Part shown: positions 1-12,849 of the stretch, in pieces
How the letters are laid out: every line of letters starts with the position of its first letter
Numbering within the stretch: the first letter of the stretch is position 1
NCBI RefSeq assembly: GCF_009870125.1
Contig: NC_046683.1
Span: forward strand, 57,613,869 to 57,677,868
Direction of reading: 5' to 3'
Origin: Drosophila pseudoobscura
Taxonomy: Eukaryota; Arthropoda; Insecta; Diptera; Drosophilidae
Length of the DNA: 64,000 nt
Position numbers and translations under genes: made by a program
Notes under the pieces: model-generated
What the model was told of the DNA's origin: nothing
The model's input: only the letters and a program-made list of their open reading frames with translations
Database searches by the model: none

Positions 1-1786
1 GTTGTTCGTTATGTTTTTGAAACGTGTAGGTTCTTTATAATATAAATTGCTCAGTCAATACCAAGTACATACCACATTTACCGTTGCCAATTTTTGCATG
101 TATTGTATGTACAATTGAAATTCTCAAAACGTTTCTGCGTATTTATGTATGTATACTTTTAAATATATTTATTATCATGCATTTATGATTCAAACTTAAC
201 GAAATGGAACATGCAAGGTGCGTCGGAATAGTAAACAAATAGCCCACTTGTTGATTTCATTGCAACGCAACCTGTGTCGCTGTCGCGGTCGCGGTCACAG
301 TCGCAGCGGCGTCCATCTTTGGAAAGTAACCGTAAAATTATCCATAATTTGTTTCCTCGATGGCTGGAGTGGAATTTCACTTTGAAAATAGTTTGTTTGT
401 GGGTAAAATAAAAACAAAAAGATAAATGAATGCCATTTCTTTTCGCACGCACCTTGCAATAGTTTCACTTGTCTATATATGTATGTATATGTATATGTAT
501 TGTATGTTTTTATGTATATTCAGGACTAAAATGTTGTATATGGTTTGGTATAGTGTTTTTTAGTTAACGTTTTGGCGTTTCGTTTTGCAGAGTTCAACCA
601 ATATTTCTCTCTGCAATATCTATTAAATAGTCAATTGCTTATTGAATTTATAATTTTTGATTAACTTATACAGACCATCATTAAACATTAAACTTTCAAC
701 TAATTCTTGACAATTGTTCGACGTTAGGTTACATAATTACTAAGGGGATAATACAATACAATACAATATATTACGATACGTGTCTCTTTAAAAAAAATTA
801 AATTCGCTCAATTGTTTTGTTGCAGTTTGCTTGTGTTGTTTTTGTTGTTTTTTTTGTTTAAACATATTCTAACATTGTTGAGTTTTGTGTTCAAATTGAC
901 AATCTGATCAACCAATTTCCATATAATACAATATTTATTCGTTTGCATTCCGTTTGCACACAGTTCGCTATTTTATTTTTGTTGTTGTATTAATATGTTT
1001 GTTTTTTATTTTTCTTTTATTTATTTTGGATTTTTCTACTCAAATTTCGCAGGTGGAAATACTGGAAACACTAACAAATGCCAAGGTTCGTATATATGTA
1101 TGTATTTTTGATGCCATATTCTTAAAAACACCTTCCCTTCAGTTAAAATGTTCTCTAGTTGCGAGCACGTTTCCGAAACGCATCTCAGTATCGGGTATTT
1201 CTGTGGGTAGTTTTCTATTCAGCTTGGAGTGGGGTCTTCTGGGGGGGGTGGGTGGGGGGTCTCTAAGCGAACTTGAATACACAAACAGAGGGCTTTAAAG
1301 CATACAATAATGGTGTAATTTGCAGGAATTTATTATCGCCTTATCACATAAATTAGGATTATACGGACAGGTAGTAGGTAATAGGTAATAGGGTTTTTAG
1401 ACTAGCAGTCGGCGACACCAGCATCTGGCACTTTTATCGAAAGCTGCCTTCAAATGCCACAAGTATACATTATTTTTGTTTTGTTTTGTTTTTGGTAAAT
1501 CTAAAAATCTAAATACATAACTTATTACCACGTTTATCGATTTGCCGTCTAGAAATCCTCAAACGACAAAAGATTTACAAAAAAAAAAAAAATGGAAAAA
1601 AAAATTCTAAAATATACTGTAACACTCGTTAGTTTTGTTTACTTTTTTCAATTGGTAGAGGCAATTTAACATTAACAATAATGTAACATAACAAATAGTA
1701 TGCGCCTTCTTCGCACAGGCCTGGATGTATGTATAATATTCTGTATTCTGTGTTCTGTATTCAGTATTCTGATATTCTCTGTGTGC
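1..1786 (-). other. Probable RhoGEF3 3' UTR and downstream DNA
   Basis: No convincing coding sequence is seen here on either strand. The stretch follows the RhoGEF3 stop codon (minus strand, 1787-1789) and is AT-rich. Several TTTATT strings (for example near 935, 1012 and 1325) would read AATAAA on the minus strand and could be polyadenylation signals. The open frame at 954-1298 on the plus strand is low-complexity, rich in F, I, L and V, and not credible. The end of the transcript cannot be placed from sequence, so how much of this is UTR and how much intergenic is unknown. Confidence 0.4.
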
Positions 1787-4700
1787 TTAGGCGGATGAAC
1801 TATCGGTTGGCAAGAGCGAGGCGGCGGCCTCGGCCAGCTCGATGGCTGCCACACGGGCCGCTGTCAGAGTCTCATCGGCGTCAAAGCACGGCTTGTGCGT
1901 CGGCGACTGGCTGGGCGTGCAGTTGGTGCTCTTTGGCTTGCGGAACCAGTTGCCAATGCGGCGTCGTCCCAGCGAACCCGTCGATGTCGTCGACAGCATC
2001 TGGGAGTTGTCCACGCTGGCGAAGCCATCGCGGGACTGCGATTTTTTCGGCAAAGTATCGGAGAACCGGGACGCTGACTTGGCCGGCGATTCCGGAACGG
2101 AGCTCTCCCCACTGGCCGATGTGCCGCCGCACATGGCGTGCTCAAAGTCGGGCAGCTCGTAGTCCGACTGATCGGAAAAGTCGCCCGGCCGCTCCTCGTA
2201 GTTGTACTCGAAGCCAGTCATCTCCGATACGTAGAGGGCCTTGCCGCCGAACTGCCGCTCGAGGGCGAGGGTGTTGAGGAAGCGGTGCTTGCGGTTCGCC
2301 GAGCGGAAGCTGAAGTCGTACCACTTGTCCCGCGACTCGCAGTAGATCCGCAGCGAGTTCTTGATCGTGTGCCCGAACATCTTGCCATCCCGCACGTTCA
2401 CCACGCGACAGCGGTCGAGGAATATGCGCCCCTTGTAAATGAAGTGGCTGCGTTTGATGATGTCGCGCTTGCAGTAGACCAGCTGGTTGTCGAACAGGAA
2501 CAGGGTGTAGCTGCTGTTCCACAGATTCTGCTTCTGGCGTGTGGCGTCCACCTGCAGGAAGAAGCGTGCGCTGTGCAGATGCAGCGGCGGGCCCTTGAAG
2601 TTCTGAAAGCTGGCCTGGTGCCTCGCAATGGTCTCGCTGTGGCGTTTGCCCTCATTGACCGCCTCAGTGATGCCGCGCATGGCCTCCAGCGCCAGGTTTA
2701 CGGTCTCGTACGTGTCGGGTATGTCCATCTCGTTGACGTCGAGCTGTTCGTAGTCAGGGGCCGAGGGTTTCTCAGCTTTTTCGCCATCGCTGCCCGTCTT
2801 GGCAGCAGAAGCACGCGCCGGCTTGATAATCTCGCTGAGGTGCAGGGGATAGCGGCAGATGCGTTGCACGGGAGCCAGCAGGTGGGCGGAGAGTGGCAGC
2901 TCGGCCAGGTTCTCCGACTCGCGGCAACTGGAAGGGCGATAAACTCAGTGTTAGTACGCTGTTGACATAAAATCCGACTATCCGGTTGAACTCACTTCTC
3001 CAGAATGGTGCGTGCATCCTTGACACGATCGTAGGACTCCAGCTCGATAAGGGCCCGGGGATAGGCGTTGCAGTAGTTGGAGTAGCACAGGAATCCCTTG
3101 TGCTGTTTGGGGGGGTCGGATTACTGATCAGTCAATGGCTCTGGAGAGGGGAAATGGCAGTCAAGCACTCACCATTTTCAGGAACACCTTCGCGATTTGG
3201 TTCTGCTCGATTCCCCTGCGCAACGCCTCGAGGAACTTTTTCTGGAACTTGTAGATGGCCGCTATGTTCGAGAAGATCAGGCGGATGCTGTTCGGCGAGA
3301 ATATGTCGATGCGCTTGCTCATGGCCGGCAGATACCTGTGGCGGGTCGGGGGTTCAAGGTTCGGGGTGTTAGAGTAGTTCTGATCACGAGTGCGAGGCCC
3401 ACTTACCCGTCACAAATGGCAGCCAGCAGCTTGACGTAGTTGACCTCCGTCTCCAGCAGCTCGCGCACAGCACTTCGGCGCAGGACGTTGTTGTCGCTGT
3501 CCAGCGCGTTCAGGGTGGGATACCCGTTCGAGGGCATTGGCGGGGACTCAATGACTATGGTGGTGATGTTGCTCTGATCCGTGGTCATGGTGACGTCTGC
3601 CTCCTTGGCGAATTCGGCCACGGGCACTGGCACGGCATCGCCGTCCTCCCTGGCCGTTGCGGCTGCCGCTCGGTGTGCGTTGAAGAAGCCATCCGTCTCG
3701 GGGCACTGAATAATGCGCACGAACTCCTTCGGGAACCAGCCTAGCTCGGGGTCGAGGATCTCGTCCACGCGACTGGTCTCCTCCTTCTTGATGCGGCCGA
3801 ACCACCAGGGTCCCACTTCCTTGCGCAGTATTTCAATCAGCATGCCGCGCTCCAGGCCCAGCTCCTGCGGCCCTCCGGCCGTGAAATTGTACAGCACCTC
3901 CGCGTAGATGGCCGGGTAGTGGTAGCCGCCAGCTGTGGATCAAGGGGAGCACCATACGAGTATTAGTGGATCAATTCTCTTCGAAAAGGGTAGTGTGTAC
4001 AGACCTTCTTCGTGGGATGCCACGCTGTCGCTGTCGCTGTCCTCCATCTCCGGGCGGCCCATGCCGTAGGTTTCCAGTCCGTTGGGCTGGCTGAGCGATC
4101 GTGTGGGCAGTGACTCGGGCGCCTCACGCTCGACATTCTCAGTGCCCCCGATGTCCAGGTGCATGTGGTGCTTGGACCTCAGGGCGAAGGAGCCGAGGAT
4201 GCTGCTCGCCTTGGCCGAGTTGGTGCGCCGTATGGTGCGCGGCTTGCTGCCAGCTCCTTCGGTTCCAGCGGACGTGCCGCCTCCTTCTCCTCCTCCGTCT
4301 CCCCCGCCCTGGGCACTCACCGCCAGCACGCGGGAGTACTGCTCGTCCTGCTCCAGCTCTATCTGGATGCCCGAGTCGCCCGAGTTGCACTTGTCGCGTC
4401 GGTTGAACTTGGTCTTGCGGCGCTCCTTCGAGGTGCGCCAGATGAGGGGTCCGAAGCGGTACTTGCCGGAGCTGCCATCGCCCCCGTCCGCTCCAGTGCC
4501 GTCGCCCGCCGCCGCTGGTGCCGCTGTTGTGATCGACACGGTCGGCGTCGTTGGCGATAGCTTGGGCTTTGGGGCGGCTGCTGTCGTTGCCGTTGCCGGT
4601 ACGGGCGTGATGTGCAGTTGGTTCTTGTTGTTGAAGTTGTTAAACGTGCGCTTAAATTTAAGCAGGACGCCTAGGCCCACACCGCCCACACCGCTCACAC

Positions 4701-5246
4701 CGCTGCCGCTGCCGCTGCCGGTGCTGCTGCTTGTGGCCACATTGGCAGCCCCGTCCGCCGCTGCCCTGCCCTCCTCCGGCGGCTTTCGCGACTCTGAATA
4801 GGGCTCTGTGAGCGAGGGACTGGAGACGGCGCGCATCTGCTGCGACTGCAAAGAGAGAGAAGAACGGGATGGTTACTAGAGCCCGGAGCTTCGATCGAAA
4901 CCACAAAAATGCTCGCCTCGCGGCTTTGTTTATGCCCGCGTGCTGGCACGGGTATTTATTATGGCAACAATGATATCAGCCATAGCTATCGCTGCTCTGC
5001 GGCTGGCGGTGTGTAATATCACAGGAATTTCAGTGGAACCCGAGCACCCCGCCCTGCCCCGCCCCGCCCTGCCCTGACCTGCTCTTATCGATGTCTGTAT
5101 CTCTGACGAAATATTGTTATTGTTGTTGCTTCTAGGATCAGGCAGGAGGAATAGGAACTGCTACCATTAACTGGAATACAGTTTTTTATCGAGTTTTGCT
5201 TTCCGTTTGATAATCAAATTGATATGGCCTGGGCCTGGACGGGGGG

Positions 5247-5281
<35 letters not shown>

Positions 5282-5575
5282 CTCGGGCTCGAAAGCATGG
5301 CCAAAATACCCGCCGACTTATCAGACACTTTTTTCGATAAGGTGTGGGTGGGTGGGGGGGCTGACCTGGAGAAGGCGATGTCTCCACTTGTAGCGACGCT
5401 CGCTGGGCATGGCATCGCCGTCTGGGGGCACACCGAAGTTCGGCCTTCCGCGGGCCGATGGCGACACATTAGCCGGGGACGGGGCCGTGGCCGGGGCCGG
5501 GGCGCCAGTGTCGAAATCCCAGAACTTAATCAGGCCATAGGTGTCCATAAGCGTGGGTATTATCAGCTTCTTCAT
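1787..5575 (-). CDS. RhoGEF3: RhoGEF3 SH3-DH-PH core and shortest isoform
   Basis: This encodes a guanine-nucleotide exchange factor for Rho-family GTPases, of the ASEF/collybistin type (SH3-DH-PH). Exons: 5366-5575, 4005-4845, 3407-3932, 3173-3335, 2996-3102 and 1787-2927. All junctions are GT-AG, phases agree, and the total is 2,988 nt for 995 residues. After a low-complexity Ser/Gly/Pro region, the SH3 domain lies at about residues 358-425 (YAEVLYNF start, PWWFGR, GWFPKEFV end). The DH domain is at about 500-690 (ELLETEVNYVK, then the conserved QRICRYPLHLSEIIK helix) and the PH domain at about 726-835. The acidic C-terminal tail ends in a Ser-rich segment. The first exon begins ATG at 5573-5575 and exits in phase 0, matching the 4845 exon; other isoforms enter the same exon from 7599-7674. 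The family acts at the plasma membrane and cortex on actin regulation. Family and domain order are certain; the symbol rests on domain match plus 61B gene order. Confidence 0.9.
5241..5281. repeat. Poly-G tract
   Basis: Six G, one C, then 34 uninterrupted G (5248-5281). It lies in the RhoGEF3 intron between the 5366-5575 first exon and the 4845 exon. Long G homopolymers are rare in fly DNA and can form G-quadruplexes; on the transcribed RNA this would be poly-C, a strong pyrimidine run about 400 nt upstream of the 4845 acceptor. The exact length is also where assembly error is most likely. Confidence 0.9.
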
Positions 5576-7598
5576 GGCACTTTCTCGCCGGAGAGTCCAG
5601 CGCAGGCCCAGTTGGAGGAGCACCCCGGACGAGGAGCACTGGCACTGACACTGGCACTGGCACTGGCAGGTGTAGCCGGGCGAAGCGATAAATAATAACT
5701 GATGGCTGATTGCTGATTGCCAGCAATTGAGGCGGCCAGCGGCAGTGCGAATGCGAATAGGCATTGACAAGTGCCGCGCTGAATGTCGTCGCACACGACG
5801 GCTCATTGTAGCGGGGGATATCTCATTAATGGACATAAAGCCGCGGGCATGGGGCTCCCTGCGGCCCTATCTGCCGCTACCATTGTGTGGCCTAGACATG
5901 GGATCTGCATTCTGCACTCTGGGGTCTCCAGTCTCCCGTCTGGTGTGAAGTGCTTTGATTAGATTAGCGCAGGAATTGCATGGCACGAGCCGCGCGATGG
6001 TTGCCACTCAATGATGGCTGGACCTCTTGCCGGCTTTGTTTGGGGCCGATGGCTGGGTCAGTCCATTGTCAGTGACCCCGCCGCCGCGGTGGCCATCGCA
6101 GATGCCTCGGTCAATGCCAAACTGCAGCTGAAGCTCTTCCCCTTTGTCGCGGCTGATTGGTTTTTGCCTCCTCCTCGTGGCAGGACAATGGCAGGACTCT
6201 TAATTAACCCGCTTCCACAGCGGAGCCGCTACAACGACTGATTGAAGACTTATCGCGCATCTGCTTCGGATTAAGGGCCGATGGTTTACTAGAAATCACA
6301 AGACACTCCCAGCCGATCCCCGATCCCCGGCAGAGACCCTGTTTTGGGGGAACACGTGACGTCTAGCCTCTCTCTCTCTCTGCGCCCCCCTCCCGCTGTT
6401 TAGCAGGAAAAACATTTAGTTTTATTTATGGGCGCAATGAACTTGGACTGCAGCGAGTGTAAACAGACCGGGAAACAGGCAGGAAACAGCCGCGGCCTCG
6501 AGTGATTTGGGAACACATTTTGACACCACCGAAGACATTAGGAACGGAACCCGAACGACGGAGATTTAGGCCGGGTTAAGGAAAGAGCTGGGAAAACCCC
6601 AGACAAGCGGCAGCATGTGCTCTGCCTAGATCGATTCAGGGTCTTCTCGGACTCCAGGAACTGCCCAGACACATGACCAAATGAATGTCGATGCCGTGGA
6701 CTCCATTCGATGCGACTTTCAACTGCTTTCTGGGATCAGATTTCAGGTTCATTCGCAGTCGCATTCGCACTCGCACTCGCTAGAGCTTCCCGCGAGCCAT
6801 GAGCCCAAGTCGGCCATGACTCCCCCTGGCTGCGGTTGGGCCGTCAATCAGCAAACTGGAAGTGCCACTCAATGTCTGCCGCCCCCCCCGCCCCCCACTG
6901 GGAAGTCTTAAGAAAGCTTTGCGGTTGGCGGAATCGATAGGATGCCATGGTATCATCGCCTCTTATATAAAAGCCAGTCTATTGAACTCTTTCGGTGGAG
7001 TGCAACATGGCTGGAGGCATCTCCCAGATGTCTCTGAGTCTCTCGTAAAATAGAGTTTCATTATCCGAGCTTTATCGGCGGAGACTTTTTAAGAACTGGT
7101 GGTGTTCCAGCAGCTATTTTGGTCTATAAAAACTCCAACAATTTTATGGGGCAGCTCCACGGAACTGTTGTAATGCCACAGGGCGGTGGCGAGGGGGGAG
7201 GGAGGGTGGTTGGTAATAAACCAACAAAGTTCTTGCTCTTTAAAAGCGTTCAGAGTGCAATCAACGCCCCTCCTCGAGCCTGCTCTTGGCCTCAAGCATG
7301 TCGTGTGCTCTGCCCCAACACCGGAGAGTGACAGGAACTAAAAATATCCATCAACAAAGTTGAAACAGAAACAGAAACAGCAACGGAAACACAGCTGTCG
7401 CAGTCGCTCGACCGAAATAAATCAAATACAATTTTTTGGAGGCCAAACAGACGCCAGCTGCTGTCCGGGTAATGCGATACCGCACCTCTGCAGTCCTGCA
7501 AGGAGGCTATTCTTACTGCTGCTCAAATAGACATGTGATCGTATCTAGTGGCGGCTTTAGTGCTATTCCTTGGGGGCTGTCAGAGCTCAGAAACTTAC
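5576..7598. other. RhoGEF3 intron or upstream region of the 5.5-kb first exon
   Basis: This stretch lies upstream (minus strand) of the 5366-5575 first exon and inside the intron for longer isoforms. It should contain the promoter and 5' UTR of the short isoform. The GCCAGT-type repeat at about 5640-5670 falls in that likely 5' UTR. I see no further coding exon; the many short open frames are unsupported by splice sites or family similarity. Confidence 0.5.
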
Positions 7599-7674
7599 CA
7601 GTCCGCCGGCAAAGGTGGTCCTGTTGCTCCTGGTTCCTACGACTTTGACTCCGTGATTTCCGGTTTTCGGCATG
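7599..7674 (-). CDS. RhoGEF3: 76-nt internal coding exon of RhoGEF3
   Basis: This small exon has a strong acceptor (pyrimidine tract, then TTGCAG, at 7675-7680 on the minus strand) and a strong donor (GTAAGT at 7593-7598). It accepts in phase 2 and exits in phase 0, which is exactly what is needed to join the three upstream phase-2 exons (8464-8579, 15288-15805, 18188-18313) to the phase-0 acceptor at 4845. It adds one completed codon plus 25 residues, rich in Gly, Arg, Asn and Thr, beginning MPKTGNHGVK and ending TTFAGGL. No known domain is seen. Without this exon none of the three upstream exons would be in frame with the DH-PH core, so it is likely constitutive in those isoforms and absent from the 5.5-kb isoform. 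Confidence 0.85.
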
Positions 7675-8463
7675 CTGCAAGGGAAACAGAAATATACGCT
7701 TTAGTCGGGGGAAACAAGCCGTATCGCGGGGATAATTATGCAAAATCTAGCGCCGTCGACAGTAGCAGATCGGGCTGTCGAGGGCAACAGGTAGGACGAC
7801 CTCGCGGAAGGTCCAGAGGTAGACCTCATTAGCCGTTGGCAAAGGGTGCACAATGCAGGGCAATTTACAGCAGCAGAATTCAGAGAAGGATGTGGCAGTG
7901 TTTCACGTGACATAAGGTTACGATTGTAGGGGGATTCTAGAGGGTAAGGCTGAGGGTAAGGGTGAGGGAACAAAGTGGCCTCAAAAAGGATTTCAAATGC
8001 AAACTTTGCCAATTACATTTCCCTCTGTTGTCGTATGCTTATTGTAAGCAAACATCGTCGTGTCCTGCCGTATCGATTCCGGGAACTCCGGCCACACAAA
8101 GAAAACAAGCAGGCAAACGGCCTAGGACGGCTCAGAAAGGACCCTGGATGTGCGGAGGTATTAGGAAGCAACAGGACATGATGGCACACAAAGGAAGGGA
8201 GAATGGAGAGTGCGAGCCTGCGGTGTCTTTGGATTTCCTTTCCCTCTGGACTCTTGCCAGGAGCAGCGGCAGGCCAAAGGAAGGTCAGGTCCTAACAAAA
8301 AACGGATTAAATCTATGGTGCGTGAAGGAATGCAGTGAACAGATAAGCCCCGACCGATAGTCGTCTCTCTCTTTGATGTGCAGTGGAAGGAGAGTGACGC
8401 CTCGATTGAATGCCAGCCCCAGCTCGGGGCATCCCATCCCCCTTTCGCAGGATGTCGTCTCAC

Positions 8464-8579
8464 CGTTGCAAGGTCCTGAAGCGGCGACCCGCCTCCTGGG
8501 CCAAGGTCTGCTTCCTGGGCGTGCAGTGCTGCGAAACGGGCGCTGACTTCGACCCGGGACCGCGTGGCGGCTCCTGCAT
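8464..8579 (-). CDS. RhoGEF3: Alternative first coding exon of RhoGEF3 (38 residues)
   Basis: The ATG is at 8577-8579 (minus strand); the reading frame of 38 codons plus two bases ends at a good donor (GTGAGA, 8458-8463). The exit phase is 2, matching the 76-nt exon at 7599-7674. The peptide starts MQEPPRGPG and is basic, with several Arg/Lys and two Cys near SQHCTPRK. Codon use is GC-rich at third positions like the other exons of this gene. There is no signal peptide or domain. The frame stays open upstream of the ATG to about 8735, so a start further upstream is possible. Support is phase, donor and codon use only; transcript data would settle it. Confidence 0.55.
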
Positions 8580-8926
8580 GTTGCTGCCTCTTCGCGAGAC
8601 TTTGTTGCACTTTGGCGTGGCGGCGGCAGCAGCTGTTCGGTGGACTCGAGTCCTGGCCACTTCACCCGGCGATTCGATTTGCGAGTACGAGACACTAAAC
8701 TGCGTCAGGACGGACCGCACGTGGTATGTGACCATAATCAGAATGTTGCACGGATCGTACGGAGACTACGGATTCGCATTCCACCCCAATATCACGATGG
8801 ATTTTCGTTGAGTGCTTGCCTGTGCGATTCGATCGGTTCGTCGTACGGATTCAGACTGATCTCAGCAGCGATTTTCACCCTGCTTTCCGACCGAAATAAG
8901 GGAAGGACTCGTACGCGTACCCTGCC

Positions 8927-8970
8927 TGAGTGTGAGTGTGTGAGTGTTAGTGTGAGTGTGAGTGTGAGTA
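8927..8970. repeat. GTGAGT-type short tandem repeat
   Basis: Imperfect hexamer repeat of GTGAGT/GTGTGA on the plus strand. It resembles serial 5' splice sites but on the strand opposite to the gene, so it is taken as a microsatellite. Confidence 0.8.
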
Positions 8971-10471
8971 TCGGTTTGGTGGTGGCTTCCTTGGCGTGAA
9001 AACATCTGCCGCTGCTGGCAGGAAACCGGTTCCTAGTCCTGCCAGCCGCCTGGCTCTCCGCCTCTCAATTGGCATGTGGCAAACAATAGAGAAGCAAATT
9101 CAAAGGAGACCTGATCTATCGCAGAGCCACGAAGAGAGGAGTCCCCTGCCGAAGCCAAACCCTGAAAGGACTGGAAGATTCTCCACTTCTCTAGGCTCTC
9201 ACAGAAGTGGAAACGTGGAAAGTTGATAGTTTACCGGAAATACAGCAGGCGCCCCCGAATCGCCGATGGAACACAGGATGTGTTGAGGGGCACTCACAGC
9301 ACTCGCTGTTGAGGGGCAGGTGCAGCTGCTGAGATTGTGGCCCAAGGTTGAGGCAAGGCCCCTGCTCTGGGGCGAGCTCTGGATGTTTAACTAGGTGAAG
9401 TGCATGGTGCAAGGTGGGGTCAAGGCAGCGCAATCCCCGACTCCGACTCCGACGTCGACTCCAACTGGAACTGCAAGTTGCATCTGAAACCGGTCCTGAA
9501 TGTTGCAGGTCCGCGACGGGACAGGTAGCTCTGCGATGGGACAGCGCAGGGCCGCCGGTTACCTGGCCCTCAAAGACGCGCAAAATGCGAAATGCGAAAT
9601 GCCAATCGCCAAGGGGAACGAGGAATAAGGATGTTCCGATAACCCCATGGAGAGCGGGTCCTACCTAATCCCAGCGTTTTGCCACGCCCAAAACTTCATT
9701 TAAGAGCCTCAAATTATTGTTGAGCAAACAAGATGCATACAGTGCCGGACGTAAGTGACGCGATTTTCCAATAAATTCATCTATTTTCCAAACGATGGAC
9801 TTATTTGTTTAAGCGTGAAACGAAAAAGGGTCTCAAGTTGTGTGTCTGCATAGCAGACCTGTGCTAGTAGTCCTCCTAGATCCAATTCCCACCAACGAAA
9901 GGGGCACCTTCTGCTGCCGAAGACCGGCAAGTGCCAGCCCAAAGGGGAGGGGGTGTGGATTCTTGGAAGATCTCGACCGATCAGGCCAGGCCTGCCCCCA
10001 AGCTTCCCCCCAGAGACAACAAAAGAGAGGGAGAGACAGGTTTTTGTGTGTGTCTTTCAGGTTCTAGACACGGAGGATACGAAGATTGGGTCATGATAAT
10101 CATCAGTATTGATTTGCCGGTACTCCAAGGCAATTACGACCCACTAGAGGAGTCAGTGTGGCACACAGCGTTCCTACTGCCTGCCACAGACAACAGGCAG
10201 ACACTCCAGCGACGCACGAACAAAATGAATTATGGATGCCAGTCGGAAGCGAGTAGGAAGCCACAGGCGTGTGCATATTTATAAGAGAGAGGGGGCAGGG
10301 GCAGGGGCAGAGCCAGAAGGAAGCTCCAACTGTAGTAGGTGGAGGGAATCATATTTGAATCAACAAAAGGTCGCTGGCAATGCCGATTCCTTGGATAGGT
10401 GGGTGTTTACCGATCAGAGAAAGGCCAGCCGAGAGTGCGGAGAGTGTGGAGAGTGCTGTGGGGTGCCACTT

Positions 10472-10514
10472 CCCATCCATCCATCCATCCACCCATCCAT
10501 CCATCCACCCATCA
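10472..10514. repeat. CATC tetranucleotide repeat
   Basis: A run of CATC units with two CACC variants, intronic in RhoGEF3. It gives spurious low-complexity open frames on both strands. Confidence 0.9.
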
Positions 10515-12849
10515 AACACAGAGTGTATTCTGTGCCGCCTGGCGCACATTCATGAGTCTCTGAGCATTTCTGTGAGTCAAAGTGGGTTTTGGTTACGAAT
10601 TTTGAATGTATAATTAACATTTTAACATTGAGATGAATCGAGAAAGCGGCAGGAAGAAAAAGAGAAAGAAAACGAGTGGGCACAGCGGGGGGAAGGAGGG
10701 GCTACAAGCACTATTAATAAGACGCAAGCACGCATGCAACAATTCTCTCCCCAACTTCGACACGCTCTGTTTGCCGACGAGGGGAATGGGGAACGGGGAA
10801 GGGGGGTGAGAACCGGCTCCCTCTGAAGCCGAGGCATTCTGTGTTCCGTTCTTCTGGGGCTGGTGGCTGGTGGCTGGTTGGCTCTCCCAAGGATGGAGAC
10901 TCCAATTAGTAACTTGCAAAGTTGATAATGGAGAACAAGGGATACATTTTTATAAATATCAAATGTATACCATATAAAGGGGGTTTATGGGGGTTTATGG
11001 GGGGTGGGGGAAAAACCAGAAATACTGATTATGTTGGGTCGTTATTTGCGGTTATTCGATTACGTGACGAATCCAATATGCACCCATAGACCCATACTCT
11101 GCGAAACGATTGGATTGCACTGCGAGCAGAGAGAGAGCTGGTAATTACAGCCATGGGTTACACTCACGGGTTTTTGTCGCGTACTCGGAGCTGAACTTTC
11201 GCATGAACCCACGGAGTGACGAATACGCAATGGGCCGCCGTTTGCGAACTCTGCGATCCCCTGCGGTCCCAGTTAAGTGTCCGTTGAGCTCCGTTCAGCT
11301 AAAACAAGCCATTAAAAACCTTTGCAAGTTTCTCCGCACAATAATATGGGAATCGTGGAAGGAGAGCGAGCAGTTCTACGACTATTCGCTGGCGAATAGA
11401 TGCAGGCACAAAGATCTCTCGGAGGAGAGAACACTGTAAAAGAACATCCACGAGCATGAGTCGCTTCTTCATCGACGAGTAGGAAATCCTTGCATCAACT
11501 AGTGGCGAGTCAAAGAGTAGTTTACAGCGAGTGGCGAATCTTTTAGTCGATCAGCAGTGAATTTTTCTTCGACCCAAACGTGAGAGCGAATCAGCGGCTA
11601 TCGCCGTGTGATGGCTCGAATGCCAAGGCCAAAGGTCAGGCTAGTTGAGCTGCAAAGCCAGCATAGTTCTTGGCATGTACTTAATGTATTAAATTCCAGT
11701 TCAATGGGAGGCAACGAGAGCGAGACACACGTACAATTATGTACCTGAGTGCATTCACCTGTGTGTACGGGTATCCGCTGCATTAATGTGCGGGTTACAA
11801 ATTTGGTTTCGGGATTTGAATGGGCCACACAAGGGGCATGAGGGGTACAGAGGTACAGAACTCAAGCAGAACAAGATACAAATTCTCGTAGATTACGAAC
11901 CAACTACAAGACGAGTAAAGAAAAGACAAGGCAAACATCACGAGAGTGCAGTGGAGTGGAGTGGAGAGGAGTGAAGAGGATGGTATTCCGTGGCCTGGTG
12001 GATGGTTAATGCTCGTTTCATAAATAGCCATGTGCCATGTGCCATGTACATGGCGTACCATCTGAGAAATGCCCTCAAAACAACAAAAACAAGTGACGGC
12101 AGGCAGATGCACTGTATCTGGGGATGGGACTGGGACTGGGACTGGGCCTGAGACTGGGATGGGGCAAACGCAGCAGCTGGTAAACTTGTTTGTTTATCGA
12201 GGGCAGACAGACAAGTCAGATGGCTGAAAATAGGGTCCGATCTGATCTAATCCGATCTGATTTTTTACTTGAAACTTTTGACATTGATGGCGCGTACCTG
12301 GAAACGATTCTTGAAGTAGTTTTTACTGCAAATGAACCAGAGATTCACTGCACAATCCCTGAAAAGCTGAAAAGCCTCCGGTCTCAGAGGCATATAGACA
12401 CACGGAAATACCAAAAGAAAAACTGCATCATATCAGCGCCGTTTGAAAGCGAAAGTCTTTTCTCCGTACACTCTTTTTTTGTTTTTTTGTTGTGTGTTTC
12501 CTTTGTTTCGTATACATACTCGTATATGTGTGTGTATTGTTAATTGCCATTACGACTTGATTTATAGTAGCTCCAAAAGGTTATAGGCGCTGGTGGGCGT
12601 GTACTTTTTATGGGACAGGGATGTATGCGCAATACCTGCGTTTCTGATGAATGGCTGAACGGAGTGTAGAAACCAAATAAACACACAGCAATCTGATTGC
12701 GAGTCAATCTATGATTCACGTGCTTCTGGCTAAAAGAAAATTGTTCAAACAATAAACTGGAAATAGCATTTAGAGCATCGAGTCCCGTGATAGCGAAATA
12801 TGCGGTACAGAGGGCACTCCTGTAGCGGCCAGGCCCTGATGGAGGCATA

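Larger units (their letters stand above)
8580..12849. other. RhoGEF3 intronic DNA
   Basis: This stretch contains simple repeats (noted separately at 8927-8970 and 10472-10514) but no exon I can support. A short segment at 9736-9752 begins TACAGTGCCGGAC, which resembles the ends of Tc1-like elements, but no matching inverted end was found nearby. It presumably carries the promoter of the 8.5-kb first exon at its left side. Confidence 0.4.

Noticed and set aside
954-1298. 114-residue plus-strand open frame at the left edge
   Set aside because: Low-complexity Phe/Leu/Ile translation of T-rich DNA; likely 3' UTR of RhoGEF3.
2138-2965. 275-residue plus-strand open frame
   Set aside because: Antisense shadow of the DH-PH exon; the opposite strand has clear conserved domain motifs.
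9736-9760. Tc1-like transposon end (TACAGTGCCGGAC)
   Set aside because: Only one end-like string; no inverted partner or transposase remnant found nearby.
10472-10514. Possible CRISPR-like or structured repeat array
   Set aside because: It is a plain CATC microsatellite with no spacers; the genome is eukaryotic.
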